A stretch of 64,000 nt of DNA from Cobetia sp. cqz5-12 (GCF_016495405.1 NZ_CP044522.1:1612001-1676000); one strand, 5' to 3'; counted from the stretch's first letter, positions 8,360-17,618 are shown. Notes: generated by a model from the letters alone, not told the origin. Program-made: numbers and translations.

Positions 8360-9124
8360 TCAGCGTGCCATCCAGCCGCCATCGACCGTCAGAACGGTGC
8401 CATGCACATAGTCCGAGGCGGATGATGCGAGGAACACTACCGGGCCCTTGAGGTCGTCTGGTGATCCCCAGCGCCCGGCGGGGATGCGCGCGAGGATATC
8501 GCGGGAGCGCTGTGCATCCTGTCGCAGGGCTTCGGTATTGTCGGTAGCGATATAGCCCGGTGCGATGGCGTTGACGTTGACGCCATGAGCGGCCCACTCA
8601 TTGGCGAAAGCCTTGGTGAGCTGAGCGATGCCGCCTTCGCTGGCCGCGTAGCCCGGTACGGTGATGCCGCCCTGGAAGGAGAGCAGTGAGGCGGTGAAGA
8701 TGATCTTGCCGCTGCCGCGCGCGACCATCTGTTTGCCGATCTCGCGGGTCAGGATGAACGGGGCGGAGAGGTTGGTATCAATGACGCGATCCCATTGCGC
8801 GTCCGTGTGCTCGGTGGACGGTGCGCGCTCGATGGTACCGGCGTTGTTGATCAGGATATCCACCCGAGTCGAACTCAACTGCACAGCCAGTTGCTGGATG
8901 GCGCTGCGGTCGGAAACGTCGCATGCGATGCCCTGGAAGGTGCGCCCGAGAGCGCGGATATGTTCACCTACATCACCACCATCGGCGGTCATGCTGGCAC
9001 TGATGGCAATGATATCGGCGCCGGCCTCGGCGAGGGCGATCGCCATGGCGGCCCCGATACCGCGACTGGCACCGGTCACCACGGCGGTCTGATGACTGAG
9101 GTCGAAGGGTTTGACGTCATGCAT
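8360..9124 (-). CDS. KduD-like short-chain dehydrogenase with catalytic Lys replaced by Glu
   Basis: A 254-residue classical SDR, closest in pattern to 2-deoxy-D-gluconate 3-dehydrogenase (KduD). The NAD(P)-binding motif TGASRGIG is at 17-24, NNAG at about 93-96, Ser146 and Tyr159 of the catalytic set are present, and the C-terminus has the family-typical VDGGW. The active-site motif that should read YxxxK reads Y159-A-A-S-E163: codon 8638-8636 on the minus strand is GAA. The lysine lowers the tyrosine pKa and binds the cofactor ribose, so activity is probably lost or altered unless this is a sequencing error. A GGGAG ribosome site precedes the ATG. The gene is divergent from phnR, but no functional link to the phosphonate genes is evident. 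Confidence 0.8.
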   Translation of the reverse strand: MHDVKPFDLSHQTAVVTGASRGIGAAMAIALAEAGADIIAISASMTADGGDVGEHIRALGRTFQGIACDVSDRSAIQQLAVQLSSTRVDILINNAGTIERAPSTEHTDAQWDRVIDTNLSAPFILTREIGKQMVARGSGKIIFTASLLSFQGGITVPGYAASEGGIAQLTKAFANEWAAHGVNVNAIAPGYIATDNTEALRQDAQRSRDILARIPAGRWGSPDDLKGPVVFLASSASDYVHGTVLTVDGGWMAR

Positions 9125-9449
9125 GTCGCGGCTCCCATATCAGTAAAGTCTCACGCAAGCCTACTCGAGAACGCGGACGTTCACGAATGCCGCCTGAGAT
9201 GACTCTCTGAGCGACAGCGCCGCCATCCACGCCTGTGAGCTCAACCAGGCGGCTGTCATCTAATCCTGCAGCGCCACCGGCATGTAAGCTGGCAGGCCAT
9301 TGCGAGTCACGCGAATGTGATAGTTTCTGGAGCAACCAGCCGTTTGGCGGCGCAGAGTCCCGGGCATTTTCTTCGCCGGCGGGGCAAGCGGCGCCGTGTT
9401 ATTACCCGGTAGTGGCAACCCTCTTCATCTTTGGTCAGGACTCCTCGTC
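9125..9449. other. Divergent promoter region, no gene
   Basis: About 325 bases between the SDR gene and phnR. Small overlapping reading frames here have no ribosome site and no recognisable product. I found no copy of the 12-bp palindrome seen before phnS and phnW. Confidence 0.5.
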
Positions 9450-10163
9450 ATGAGTGATGCGTATTACCTCCACCTTACCGATCGCCTGCGCGAACAGCTG
9501 AAGGACCCTGATGCCTTTGAAGAGGGGCGATTGCCTTCTGAACGAGTGCTGGCCGAGCGCTTTGATACCACGCGCGTGACGTTGCGTCAGGCGTTGGGAC
9601 AGCTGGAGGGAGAAGGGCGCATTCATCGCAGCAATCGGCGTGGGTGGTTCGTGTCGCCGCCGCGGCTGGATTATGACCCCACGCGTGACTCCGGCTTCAA
9701 TGACTATGTGACGGCGCAGGGGCGGCGGCCACGCACGGAAGTGCTGCTGACCGATGTTCAGGCCTACCCACCGGCTGCGCAAGCGCTGGGCCTGGCGGCC
9801 CAGACACCGCTCTATCATATTCGCCGCCGGCGTTTTGTGGATGAGCGCGCCGTGCTCAGCGAGTCGATGTGGGTGGTGCCGGAGCGCGCGCCGGGACTGC
9901 TCGAGGAGGGGCAGTTCGGGGTGTCACTGTGGGCGGAGCTGCGCGGGCGCTACGGCCTGACGCTGGCCCACCGTGAGCTGCGCTTCTACTCCGAGTCGCT
10001 GGGGGAGCAGGCCGCCCGGGAGCTGGGGGTCGCCATGGGCAGCCCCGGTCTGACCGTGCGTCGCGCTACCTTCGATGAGCAGCATCGTCCCATCGGCTAT
10101 GACGAAGAGCGCTGGCTGCACAATGCGCTGTGCATCACCGTCACGCTCAAGAACAAGCCCTGA
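9450..10163 (+). CDS. phnR: GntR-family (UTRA) regulator of the 2-AEP genes
   Basis: A 237-residue GntR/HutC-type regulator. The winged helix spans about 5-75, including the pattern LPSERVLAERF followed by TTRVTLRQAL, and is followed by a UTRA ligand-binding domain (about 90-230) with YHIRRRRFVDERAVLSES. The same order occurs in PhnR beside phnSTUV in enterobacteria. The ATG at 9450 has AGGA nine bases upstream; a longer frame from 9396 is less likely. It precedes the transporter genes on the same strand. Probable operators are the two TGGTATATACCA palindromes before phnS and phnW. The inducer is likely 2-AEP or a related compound (inference). Confidence 0.85.
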   Translation: MSDAYYLHLTDRLREQLKDPDAFEEGRLPSERVLAERFDTTRVTLRQALGQLEGEGRIHRSNRRGWFVSPPRLDYDPTRDSGFNDYVTAQGRRPRTEVLLTDVQAYPPAAQALGLAAQTPLYHIRRRRFVDERAVLSESMWVVPERAPGLLEEGQFGVSLWAELRGRYGLTLAHRELRFYSESLGEQAARELGVAMGSPGLTVRRATFDEQHRPIGYDEERWLHNALCITVTLKNKP

Positions 10164-10256
10164 ACCCGCGCTGCAGGGACACTATATGAGGTAACACTGT
10201 TTCACTGGGCCTTCAACTGACTGTCACGGGGGTGTCATTCGGCCCGCCCATACTCT

Positions 10257-10268
10257 TGGTATATACCA
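10257..10268. promoter_or_regulatory. 12-bp palindrome, probable PhnR operator before phnS
   Basis: TGGTATATACCA is a perfect palindrome 41 bases upstream of the phnS start. An identical copy lies at the start of phnW. The size and symmetry fit a GntR/HutC-type dimer site. Confidence 0.8.
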
Positions 10269-10308
10269 GATGGCGAGAGCCATTCATTCCAAGCGTTGGA
10301 GAGTCCCG

Positions 10309-11355
10309 ATGTCCTTCTTGACCCGTTCCTTCCTCACCCGTTCCTTGCTGGCCAGTGCCGTTGGTCTGGTCGTTTCCCTCAATGCCCAGGCGGCCACCGA
10401 GCTCACCGTCTATACCGCGGTGGAGTCCGATGATCTGCAGAAATATGCCGAGCGTTTCCAGCAGGCGCATCCGGATATCGACATCAAATGGGTTCGCGAC
10501 TCCACGGGCGTGATCACCGCACGATTGCTGGCCGAGAAGGACAACCCGCAGGCGGATGTGGTGTGGGGCCTGGCCGCGACCAGCCTGCTGGTGCTCGAGA
10601 AGGAGGGCATGCTGTCGCGTTATGCCCCCAAGGGAGTCGAGGCGCTGGATAGCAAGTTCGTCGATCCCGCCTACCGTGATGGCCAGGACCCGTCCTGGGT
10701 CGGGATGGACGCCTGGGTCGCATCGCTCTGCTACAACACCGTCGAAGGTGAGCGACTGGGAGTGCCCAAGCCGACGTCCTGGGAAGACCTCACGCGTCCC
10801 GAGTTCAAGGGCCACGTGATCATGCCCAACCCGAGTTCTTCCGGTACCGGCTATCTGGATGTCGCCAGCTGGTTGCAGCTGTGGGGTGACGAGGGCGGCT
10901 GGGAGTACATGGACCGCCTGCACGACAACATTGCCCGCTACACCCACTCAGGCTCCGCGCCCTGCAATCTGGCCGGTTCCGGCGAGGCCGTGGTCGGTGT
11001 GTCCTTCGCCTTCCGAGGCGCGCGCCTCAAGGCACAGGGCGCACCGGTGGACCTGGTCTTCCCCGAGGAAGGGCTGGGCTGGGACATGGAAGCCGCGGCG
11101 ATCATGAAGGGCACCGACAAGCGTGAGGCGGCGCAGACACTGATGGATTGGGCCGTGTCCAAGCCGGCCAATGAACTCTACAACGAAGGCTATGCGGTCG
11201 TGGCCTATCCGGGGGTGGCCAAGCCGATCGAGCATTATCCGGCCAATATCACCGAGATGATGATCGAGGCTGACTTTGCCAAGGCGGCCAACCAGCGGGA
11301 TGCAGTGCTCGCCGAATGGCAGCGCCGTTACGACGGCAAGTCTGACAGTCAGTAA
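10309..11355 (+). CDS. phnS: 2-aminoethylphosphonate ABC transporter, periplasmic binding protein
   Basis: A 348-residue extracytoplasmic binding protein. The signal peptide ends in NAQA-ATELTVYTAVE; the mature part follows the iron/2-AEP cluster D fold (AERFQQAHPDIDIKWVRDST near the N-terminus, MPNPSSSGTGYLDVASWLQ in the middle). The ATG at 10309 follows GGAGAG with 6-base spacing; the frame could open at 10270 but that would overlap the operator region. It heads the transport set phnS-phnT-phnUV and is followed by phnW and phnX, so 2-AEP is the likely ligand. The fold alone cannot exclude ferric iron. Confidence 0.88.
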   Translation: MSFLTRSFLTRSLLASAVGLVVSLNAQAATELTVYTAVESDDLQKYAERFQQAHPDIDIKWVRDSTGVITARLLAEKDNPQADVVWGLAATSLLVLEKEGMLSRYAPKGVEALDSKFVDPAYRDGQDPSWVGMDAWVASLCYNTVEGERLGVPKPTSWEDLTRPEFKGHVIMPNPSSSGTGYLDVASWLQLWGDEGGWEYMDRLHDNIARYTHSGSAPCNLAGSGEAVVGVSFAFRGARLKAQGAPVDLVFPEEGLGWDMEAAAIMKGTDKREAAQTLMDWAVSKPANELYNEGYAVVAYPGVAKPIEHYPANITEMMIEADFAKAANQRDAVLAEWQRRYDGKSDSQ

Positions 11356-11381
11356 GTCACGCCCAGCCACCTTCGTCATTG

Positions 11382-11402
11382 CCCCGGCGCCTTGCGCCGG
11401 GG
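11382..11402 (+). other. G+C-rich hairpin between phnS and phnT
   Basis: CCCCGGCGC and GCGCCGGGG form a compact hairpin without a T-run just before the phnT ribosome site (GGGAG). A hairpin here fits differential mRNA stability, giving more binding protein than ATPase. Confidence 0.6.
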
Positions 11403-11417
11403 TCGGGAGTTTCTCGC

Positions 11418-12641
11418 ATGTCTCTTGTGACCGCCCCCCCGCGTCATCACGCCTCGCGTCAAGCGCCGCCATCGACTACCGGCGCCTCATCTCGCGCGGT
11501 CTCCGGCCCTGCAGCCCGGGCACCTGCGCGTGACGCAGCGCCTCAGGCACCCATCTCGCGTTCTGCGTCGTCAGACAGCATCCACCTCAAGATCAGCGGC
11601 CTCACCAAGCGCTATGGCCAGTTCACGGCCCTGAGCGAGATCGACCTCGCGATCCGCGAAGGCGAATTCGTGTGCTTCCTCGGCCCCTCCGGCTGTGGCA
11701 AGACCACCTTGCTGCGCGCCATCGCCGGGCTTGCGCCGCAGAGCGAAGGCACCATCCACCAGCGCAGCCAGGACATCTCGCGGCTGCCGCCGCAGGCGCG
11801 CGACTTCGGCATCGTCTTCCAGTCCTATGCGCTGTTCCCCAATCTCACCGTGTACGACAACGTGGCCTATGGGTTGCGCAATCGGCGCGATGCGCGTGAC
11901 GCGATGCGCCGCCGCGTGACGGAGCTGCTCACCCTGGTGGACCTGGCCGGCAGTGAAGGCAAGTATCCGGCGGCCCTGTCCGGGGGCCAGCAGCAACGCG
12001 TGGCACTGGCGCGGGCGCTGGCGACCGAGCCGGGGCTGCTGTTGCTCGATGAGCCGCTTTCAGCACTGGATGCGCGCGTACGCCTGCATCTGCGCAGCCA
12101 GATCAAGGCGCTGCAGGCACGGCTGGGCGTCACCACCATCATGGTGACCCACGACCAGGAAGAGGCCCTGGCCATGGCGGACCGCATCGTGGTGATGAAC
12201 CATGGCGTGATCGAGCAGATCGGCACCCCCGCCGAGATCTACCGTCAGCCGGCGAGCGCCTTCGTGGCCGAATTCATCGGCAGCATGAACTTCCTGCGAT
12301 GCTGTCCCGAGAACGCCAGTACCCTGCGACTGGGCCAGCAGCGACTGGAATGTGCGGCGCATGATCTTGTGGGGCTGGATCAGGCGCGTCTGGCCATTCG
12401 CCCGGAAGCCGTCTCGCTGTGCGCAGTGGGTGAGGGGCTGTCGGCGCAGGTGGATCACGTCGAGTTTCTCGGCGCCTTCCTGCGCATCACTCTGACGCTT
12501 GAGGGCTGTGGGCAGACACTGTCGGCGGATGTGGCGCTCAAGGACAGCGAGTCACTGGGCGTGCGGGTCGGTGCCCGGGTGGGAGTGCGTCTGCCGGCCG
12601 AGGCGATCCGCCTGTACCCGCTGGTGGAGGCGCAGGCATGA
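11418..12641 (+). CDS. phnT: 2-aminoethylphosphonate ABC transporter, ATPase
   Basis: A 407-residue ABC ATPase of the spermidine/iron/phosphonate import class. Seen: Walker A GPSGCGKTTLL, Q-loop QSYALFPNL, signature [15 protein letters not shown], Walker B LLLLDEPLSALD, switch His in VTHDQEEAL, then a TOBE-like C-terminal domain (about 290-400). An odd feature is the roughly 50-residue N-terminal extension rich in Ala, Ser, Pro and Arg before the ABC fold begins at IHLKISGLTKRYG. The ATG at 11418 has GGGAG upstream; no good alternative start removes the extension. It overlaps the permease gene by four bases (ATGA), so the two are translationally coupled. Confidence 0.9.
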   Translation: MSLVTAPPRHHASRQAPPSTTGASSRAVSGPAARAPARDAAPQAPISRSASSDSIHLKISGLTKRYGQFTALSEIDLAIREGEFVCFLGPSGCGKTTLLRAIAGLAPQSEGTIHQRSQDISRLPPQARDFGIVFQSYALFPNLTVYDNVAYGLRNRRDARDAMRRRVTELLTLVDLAGSEGKYPAALSGGQQQRVALARALATEPGLLLLDEPLSALDARVRLHLRSQIKALQARLGVTTIMVTHDQEEALAMADRIVVMNHGVIEQIGTPAEIYRQPASAFVAEFIGSMNFLRCCPENASTLRLGQQRLECAAHDLVGLDQARLAIRPEAVSLCAVGEGLSAQVDHVEFLGAFLRITLTLEGCGQTLSADVALKDSESLGVRVGARVGVRLPAEAIRLYPLVEAQA

Positions 12642-14329
12642 TGGCGCGCGCATTGCCCTTGTCGGGTCGGCTGTCAGGCGAGTCCGGCTTGCGTCTGTTG
12701 ATGTTGCTGCTGGCCCTGGCGCTGCTGGTCATCGGGTTGCTGTTGCCGCTGGCCACCATGCTGATCAAGAGCGTGCAGGACCGCAGCGGCGACTTCGTCG
12801 GCCTGGCCAACTTCGCGCGCTATGTGCAGACGCCGGCGCTGGTCGGCTCGATCATCAACTCGGTCAGCATCGCGTTGATCAGTACCCTGACGGTGGTGAG
12901 TCTGGCCTTCCTGTGCGCGTACGGCATCACCCGTACCTGCATGCCGGGCAAGCGCGTCTTCCGCATGCTGTCCATCCTGCCGCTACTGGCACCGTCACTG
13001 CTGCCAGCCATCAGTCTGGTGTATCTGTTCGGCAATCAGGGCTGGTTCAAGGATGTGCTGCTGGGGGAGAGCATCTACGGCCCCATCGGCATCGTGATGG
13101 GCATGACCTTCTGGATCTTCCCGCATGCGCTGATGATCATGATGACGGCGCTCAGCAACAGCGATGCCCGTCTCTATGAAGCCGCGGATGCGCTGGGAAC
13201 GCCAAAGTGGCGCAGCTTTCTGACCATCACCTTGCCGGGCGCGCGCTACGGCATCATCTCCTGTGCGTTCGTGGCCTTCACGCTGGCGATCACCGATTTC
13301 GGCGTGCCGAAGATCATCGGCGGGCAGTTCAGTGTGCTGGCCACCGATGTCTATCGTCAGGTGGTGGGGCAGCAGAACTTCCAGATGGGCGCGGTGGTCA
13401 GCGTCATCCTGCTGTTGCCGGCCTTGCTGTCCTTCGCGGTGGACCGCTGGATCCAGCGCCGTCAGGTCGCGCAACTCTCGGCGCGCGCCGTGCCCTGGCA
13501 GCCGACGCCAAGCCCGCTGCGTGACTGGATCTTCGCGCTGCTCTGCTATGGCGTGGCCGCCGCGATTCTGGCCGTGATCGGCACCGCTATCTATGCATCC
13601 CTCGTGCAGTTCTGGCCCTATAACCTGAGTCTGACCCTGGATCACTACGCCTTCAAGGCGCTGGCGGGCGGTGGCTGGGACGCGTGGCTCAACTCGCTGA
13701 CGCTGGCCTTCTGGGTCACCTTGATCGGCACGCTGGTCATCTTCTTCAATGCCTGGCTGACCGAGAAGAGCCAGGGCTATCGCCCGCTGCGCCAGGGACT
13801 GCACTTCATGGCGATGATGCCGATGGCCGTGCCGGGCATGGTGCTGGGGCTGTCCTACATCTTCTACTTCAACCAGGCCGATAACCCGCTGAACTGGGTC
13901 TACGGCACCTTCGCGATTCTGGTGCTCAACACCCTGGTGCATTTCTATACCGTCTGCCATCTGACCTCGGTGACCGCGCTCAAGCAGCTTGATCCGGAAT
14001 TCGAGGCGGTCGGTGCCTCACTCAAGGTGCCGTTCTGGAAGACCTTCTGCCGCATCACCTTGCCGGTGTCCCTACCGTCAGTGCTGGATATCTCGGCCTA
14101 TCTGTTCATGAACGCGATGACGACCGTCTCGGCGGTGGTATTTCTCTACAACAGCGATACCCGACTGGCCTCCATCGCGGTGATGCATCTCGACGAAGCC
14201 GGGCACTTCGCCAGCGCGGCCGCCATGGCAGTGCTGATCTTCTTCACCTGTCTGGGCGTCAAGCTGCTGCATGCGGTAGTCAGTCATCTGCTGTTGACCC
14301 GTGCCCAACGCTGGCGACAGGCGACCTGA
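12638..14329 (+). CDS. phnU: 2-aminoethylphosphonate ABC transporter, fused permease
   Basis: A 563-residue inner-membrane protein with two binding-protein-dependent permease domains in one chain (about 60-270 and 345-555), about 12 membrane helices. Each half has the cytoplasmic EAA loop that contacts the ATPase: EAADALGTPKWRSFLTITLP and EAVGASLKVPFWKTFCRITL. In enterobacteria PhnU and PhnV are separate; here one protein provides both. It overlaps phnT by four bases. It is the last transport gene before phnW, which carries its own operator. Confidence 0.88.
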   Translation: MMARALPLSGRLSGESGLRLLMLLLALALLVIGLLLPLATMLIKSVQDRSGDFVGLANFARYVQTPALVGSIINSVSIALISTLTVVSLAFLCAYGITRTCMPGKRVFRMLSILPLLAPSLLPAISLVYLFGNQGWFKDVLLGESIYGPIGIVMGMTFWIFPHALMIMMTALSNSDARLYEAADALGTPKWRSFLTITLPGARYGIISCAFVAFTLAITDFGVPKIIGGQFSVLATDVYRQVVGQQNFQMGAVVSVILLLPALLSFAVDRWIQRRQVAQLSARAVPWQPTPSPLRDWIFALLCYGVAAAILAVIGTAIYASLVQFWPYNLSLTLDHYAFKALAGGGWDAWLNSLTLAFWVTLIGTLVIFFNAWLTEKSQGYRPLRQGLHFMAMMPMAVPGMVLGLSYIFYFNQADNPLNWVYGTFAILVLNTLVHFYTVCHLTSVTALKQLDPEFEAVGASLKVPFWKTFCRITLPVSLPSVLDISAYLFMNAMTTVSAVVFLYNSDTRLASIAVMHLDEAGHFASAAAMAVLIFFTCLGVKLLHAVVSHLLLTRAQRWRQAT

Positions 14330-14365
14330 TACGCCGTTGGCCGTCTTTTTTTTGTGCAAACTAAC

Positions 14366-14377
14366 TGGTATATACCA
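14366..14377. promoter_or_regulatory. 12-bp palindrome, probable PhnR operator abutting the phnW start codon
   Basis: TGGTATATACCA, identical to the site before phnS, ends at the base directly before the phnW ATG (14378). It therefore occupies the place where a Shine-Dalgarno sequence would lie. Confidence 0.78.
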
Positions 14378-15517
14378 ATGAGCATTCAACCTCCGTACCT
14401 GCTGACTCCCGGCCCCTTGACTACCAGTGTGAGCGTCAAGGCCGCCATGATGAAGGACTGGGGCTCCTGGGATCAGGACTTCAACACCAAGACCGCCGAG
14501 ATCTGCCAGCAGTTGCTCCGCTGTGCCAATGCCAGTGAGCACCATGAGTGCGTGCCGATGCAGGGCAGCGGTACCTTCGCGGTCGAGGCGGCGCTGGGCA
14601 GTCTGATCGAGCCGACGAGTACGACGCTGGTGCTGGTCAATGGCGCCTATGGCAAGCGGCTGGTCAGTCTGCTGACCCGCATGGGGCGCGACTGCGACGT
14701 GCTGGCGTGGGGCGACGCCGAGGCGCCGTGTGCCAAGGCCGTGGCCGACAGACTCGCGGCAAGGCCCGAGATCGGTCATGTCGCCATGATTCACTGCGAG
14801 ACTAGCTCCGGGATGCTCAATCCGGTGGCGGACATCGCCGAGGTGGTGGCGGCACACGGTCGTGAGCTGATTCTCGATTCGATGAGTGGCTTCGGGGCGT
14901 TGGAGATCGATGCGCAACGTACTCCGTTTCTGGCGTTGATCTCCTCGGCCAACAAATGCTTCGAAGGGGTGCCGGGGTTCGGCTTCGTGATCGCTCGGCG
15001 TGATGCGCTGCAGGCGGCACAGGGGCGTAGTCACTCGCTGTCGCTGGATCTGCACGATCAATGGCAGTACCTCAAGCGCACCGGCCAATGGCGTTATACC
15101 CCGCCGACTCACGTGGTGGCGGCGTTTCATCAGGCGCTGAAGGAACATGCCGAGGAGGGCGGCGTCGCGGGCCGCCACGCCCGGTATCGCGCCAACATGC
15201 AGCGACTGGTGGCAGGCATGCGTCAGCGCGGCTTCACGACCCTGCTCGACGATGCCTGGCTGTCACCGATCATCACCACCTTCCTGAGCCCGGCACACTC
15301 GGACTTCGACTTTTCACGTTTCTACGCCGAGCTCAAGGCACGTGGCTTCATCATCTACCCGGGCAAGCTCACCGACGTGGAGAGCTTCCGTATCGGCAGC
15401 ATCGGACAGCTGGATGTCCGCGTGATGGATCAACTTCTGGCCGCCGTGGATGACGCGCTGGCCACCCTGGGTGTCGACGATGCCCGCCCGTGCGCTGACG
15501 CTGTCGCACTCAACTGA
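14378..15517 (+). CDS. phnW: 2-aminoethylphosphonate:pyruvate aminotransferase
   Basis: PhnW transfers the amino group of 2-AEP to pyruvate, giving phosphonoacetaldehyde and alanine. The 379-residue protein is a class V PLP enzyme: it opens [10 protein letters not shown], has [11 protein letters not shown], the PLP-binding Asp in [10 protein letters not shown] (Asp167) and the Schiff-base lysine in [12 protein letters not shown] (Lys193). I take the ATG at 14378 because its N-terminus fits the family; a GTG at 14354 is in frame. No Shine-Dalgarno sequence is visible before either, and the operator touches the ATG. phnX follows after 13 bases. Confidence 0.93.
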   Translation: MSIQPPYLLTPGPLTTSVSVKAAMMKDWGSWDQDFNTKTAEICQQLLRCANASEHHECVPMQGSGTFAVEAALGSLIEPTSTTLVLVNGAYGKRLVSLLTRMGRDCDVLAWGDAEAPCAKAVADRLAARPEIGHVAMIHCETSSGMLNPVADIAEVVAAHGRELILDSMSGFGALEIDAQRTPFLALISSANKCFEGVPGFGFVIARRDALQAAQGRSHSLSLDLHDQWQYLKRTGQWRYTPPTHVVAAFHQALKEHAEEGGVAGRHARYRANMQRLVAGMRQRGFTTLLDDAWLSPIITTFLSPAHSDFDFSRFYAELKARGFIIYPGKLTDVESFRIGSIGQLDVRVMDQLLAAVDDALATLGVDDARPCADAVALN

Positions 15518-15530
15518 CTGGAGAACTGTC

Positions 15531-16349
15531 ATGCACTATCACACCCCGGATCGTCTGCAGGCTGCCATCTTCGATTGGGCCGGCACCCTGGTGGATTTCG
15601 GCTCCTTCGCGCCGACCCAGATCTTCGTCGAGGCCTTCGCGGAAATCGGCGTGGCCATCAGTCTGGAAGAGGCGCGCGGCCCGATGGGCATGGGCAAATG
15701 GGAACACATCCGAACCCTGTGTGATGACCCTGCGATCGCGGCCCGTTTCGAGGCGGCTTGTGGCCACGCCCCGAGTGATGCCGATGTCACGGCGCTTTAT
15801 GAGCGCTTCATGCCGCTGCAGATCGACAAGATCGGGGCGCACTCCGCACTGATTCCCGGTGCGCTCGAGGTCATCAACGGGTTGCGCGACAAGGGCATCA
15901 AGATCGGCTCCTGCTCCGGCTATCCCCGCGAGGTGCTCGAGCAGGTGGTCGCACGGGGCAAGGGCAATGGGCTGGTGGTGGATCATGTCGTGGCCACCGA
16001 TGAGGTGCCCAAGGGGCGGCCCTCTCCGGCGCAGTCTCTGGCCAATGTCATCGCGCTGGGCATCACTGACGTGGCGGCCTGCGTGAAGGTGGATGACACG
16101 GCGCCGGGGCTGCTGGAAGGTCGCAGTGCCGGCATGTGGACAGTCGCGTTGACCTGCTCCGGCAACGCCATGGGGCTGGATCACGCGGCGTTCATGGCCC
16201 TGTCAGAGGCAGAGCTCAACGAAAGGCGCAGCGCCATCGAAGCCCAGTTCGCGCCATCCGGGCCGCACTTCATGATCGACACCATCGCGCAGCTGCCCGA
16301 GGTGATCCGCGAGATCGAGGCGCGTCTGGCGCGTGGCGAGCGCCCCTGA
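15531..16349 (+). CDS. phnX: Phosphonoacetaldehyde hydrolase (phosphonatase)
   Basis: PhnX cleaves the C-P bond of phosphonoacetaldehyde to acetaldehyde and phosphate. The 272-residue HAD-family enzyme has the nucleophile Asp15 in FDWAGTLVD, with Ala17 in place of the usual second Asp as in true phosphonatases, and the Schiff-base lysine Lys56 in MGMGKWEH. Later HAD motifs are [10 protein letters not shown] and KVDDTAPG. The start at 15531 has GGAGA 8 bases upstream. It completes the 2-AEP pathway with PhnW; the alanine and acetaldehyde produced enter central metabolism. Confidence 0.94.
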   Translation: MHYHTPDRLQAAIFDWAGTLVDFGSFAPTQIFVEAFAEIGVAISLEEARGPMGMGKWEHIRTLCDDPAIAARFEAACGHAPSDADVTALYERFMPLQIDKIGAHSALIPGALEVINGLRDKGIKIGSCSGYPREVLEQVVARGKGNGLVVDHVVATDEVPKGRPSPAQSLANVIALGITDVAACVKVDDTAPGLLEGRSAGMWTVALTCSGNAMGLDHAAFMALSEAELNERRSAIEAQFAPSGPHFMIDTIAQLPEVIREIEARLARGERP

Positions 16350-16690
16350 CAACCTGGTGACGGGGCGGCGATGCCAGGCCTGGCGCTGCACTGCCTGTCA
16401 CCTCGCTCACCCACCTTGATCTACTACTTCACCCCACCACTTCACTCCACCCCTTCAGGCGCCAGCCCCGGGCCCTTGTATCAGGCCTGGAGGCTGGCGT
16501 CTTCTCGCGAAAGGTAAGGACATATGCTCATTGGCGATTGCCGCCTGGTTGCCCTGAAAGCCCGTAATCTCCGCATGCCTGTCCACATGCCCGTCTCCAT
16601 GCACGGGCAAGCTCACTCTCAAGCCCAATTTCATGTTCAGGCCCAGTCTCATGTTCAAGCTCAAGCCCACACGATTGCCGTGAGCGCCTC
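16350..16690. other. Intergenic region with possible terminator hairpin
   Basis: No gene is supported. CGCCAGCC (16460-16467) pairs with GGCTGGCG (16492-16499) and is followed by TCTTCT, a modest candidate terminator for the phn genes. From about 16570 to 16680 the DNA holds degenerate repeats of 'CATGTTCA/CAGGCCCA' type upstream of the next gene. Confidence 0.45.
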
Positions 16691-17587
16691 TTGAGCCCAC
16701 TGGCGCTGGGGCTCATCCTGATCTCGGTCTGCCTGCACGCGGGCTGGAATCTGCTCGGCAAGGGGCGGGCGCCGTCACTGGCCTTCTTCATGCTGGCCAT
16801 GGCCAGTGGTGCGCTGATCTTTGCGCCGCTGCTGGGACTGGGGCCATCGTTTGCCGTGCTGCCCGCTGAATTCTGGGGCTGGCTGGTGGCCACCGGACTC
16901 TGTCAGGTGCTCTACATGGGCGGACTTGCCTGGGCCTATGCGCGCGGCGAGGTCAGTGTGCTGTATCCCATCGCGCGGGCCTTGCCGGTGGTGCTGGTGC
17001 CGCTGGTGTCACTGAGTCTACTGGGTAGTCAGACACTCACGGCGTTGGATCTGGTCGGCATGGGGTTGATCGTGCTCGGCGCGTTGGTGCTGCCCTTGAG
17101 CAGTCCGCAGGGCCTGCGCCCCTCGACCTACCTGACGCCCGCGTTGGGGTTCGCGCTGCTGGCAGCAGTCGGCACCACCGGCTATTCGCTGATCGACAAG
17201 CAGGCGCTGGATATCATGGTGAGTGTCGGTTACTTGCCCACCTCGGCGGGCGCTGTCTTTCTGGTGTTGCAGGCCATCATGACCGTCGCCTGGGGCGCGC
17301 TGCTGGTGATGTTGCTGCCGGCAGAGCGTCGCCGTCTGCCCGCGCTATGGCGGGGGGAGCGGGGCAGCATGGTGTTGACTGGCGTGATGGTGATGGCGAC
17401 CTACGGGCTGGTGCTGGTTGCCATGACGTTGACGGCGGAGGTCAGTCTCGTCGTTGCGATGCGTCAACTGTCGATCCCTCTGGGAGTAGTGCTCGGCGTG
17501 GTCTGGTTGCGCGAGCGAGCGGCCATCGCCAAGTGGCTCGGCATCCTCATCATGCTGGCGGGACTGTGGACCGTTGCGCTGGTGTGA
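16691..17587 (+). CDS. EamA/DMT-superfamily transporter
   Basis: A 298-residue integral membrane protein with about ten helices in two EamA repeats (about 1-135 and 150-295). It opens LALGLILISVCLHAGWNLLGK, a typical EamA first helix. The start is a TTG at 16691; no ATG lies upstream in frame, and the first residues fit the family. The substrate is unknown: relatives move amino acids, purines or metabolites. It follows the phn genes by about 340 bases on the same strand but no direct link is shown. Confidence 0.8.
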   Translation: MSPLALGLILISVCLHAGWNLLGKGRAPSLAFFMLAMASGALIFAPLLGLGPSFAVLPAEFWGWLVATGLCQVLYMGGLAWAYARGEVSVLYPIARALPVVLVPLVSLSLLGSQTLTALDLVGMGLIVLGALVLPLSSPQGLRPSTYLTPALGFALLAAVGTTGYSLIDKQALDIMVSVGYLPTSAGAVFLVLQAIMTVAWGALLVMLLPAERRRLPALWRGERGSMVLTGVMVMATYGLVLVAMTLTAEVSLVVAMRQLSIPLGVVLGVVWLRERAAIAKWLGILIMLAGLWTVALV

Positions 17588-17618
17588 GGAAAGGCGTGGC
17601 ATGAGGCACAAAAAAAGA

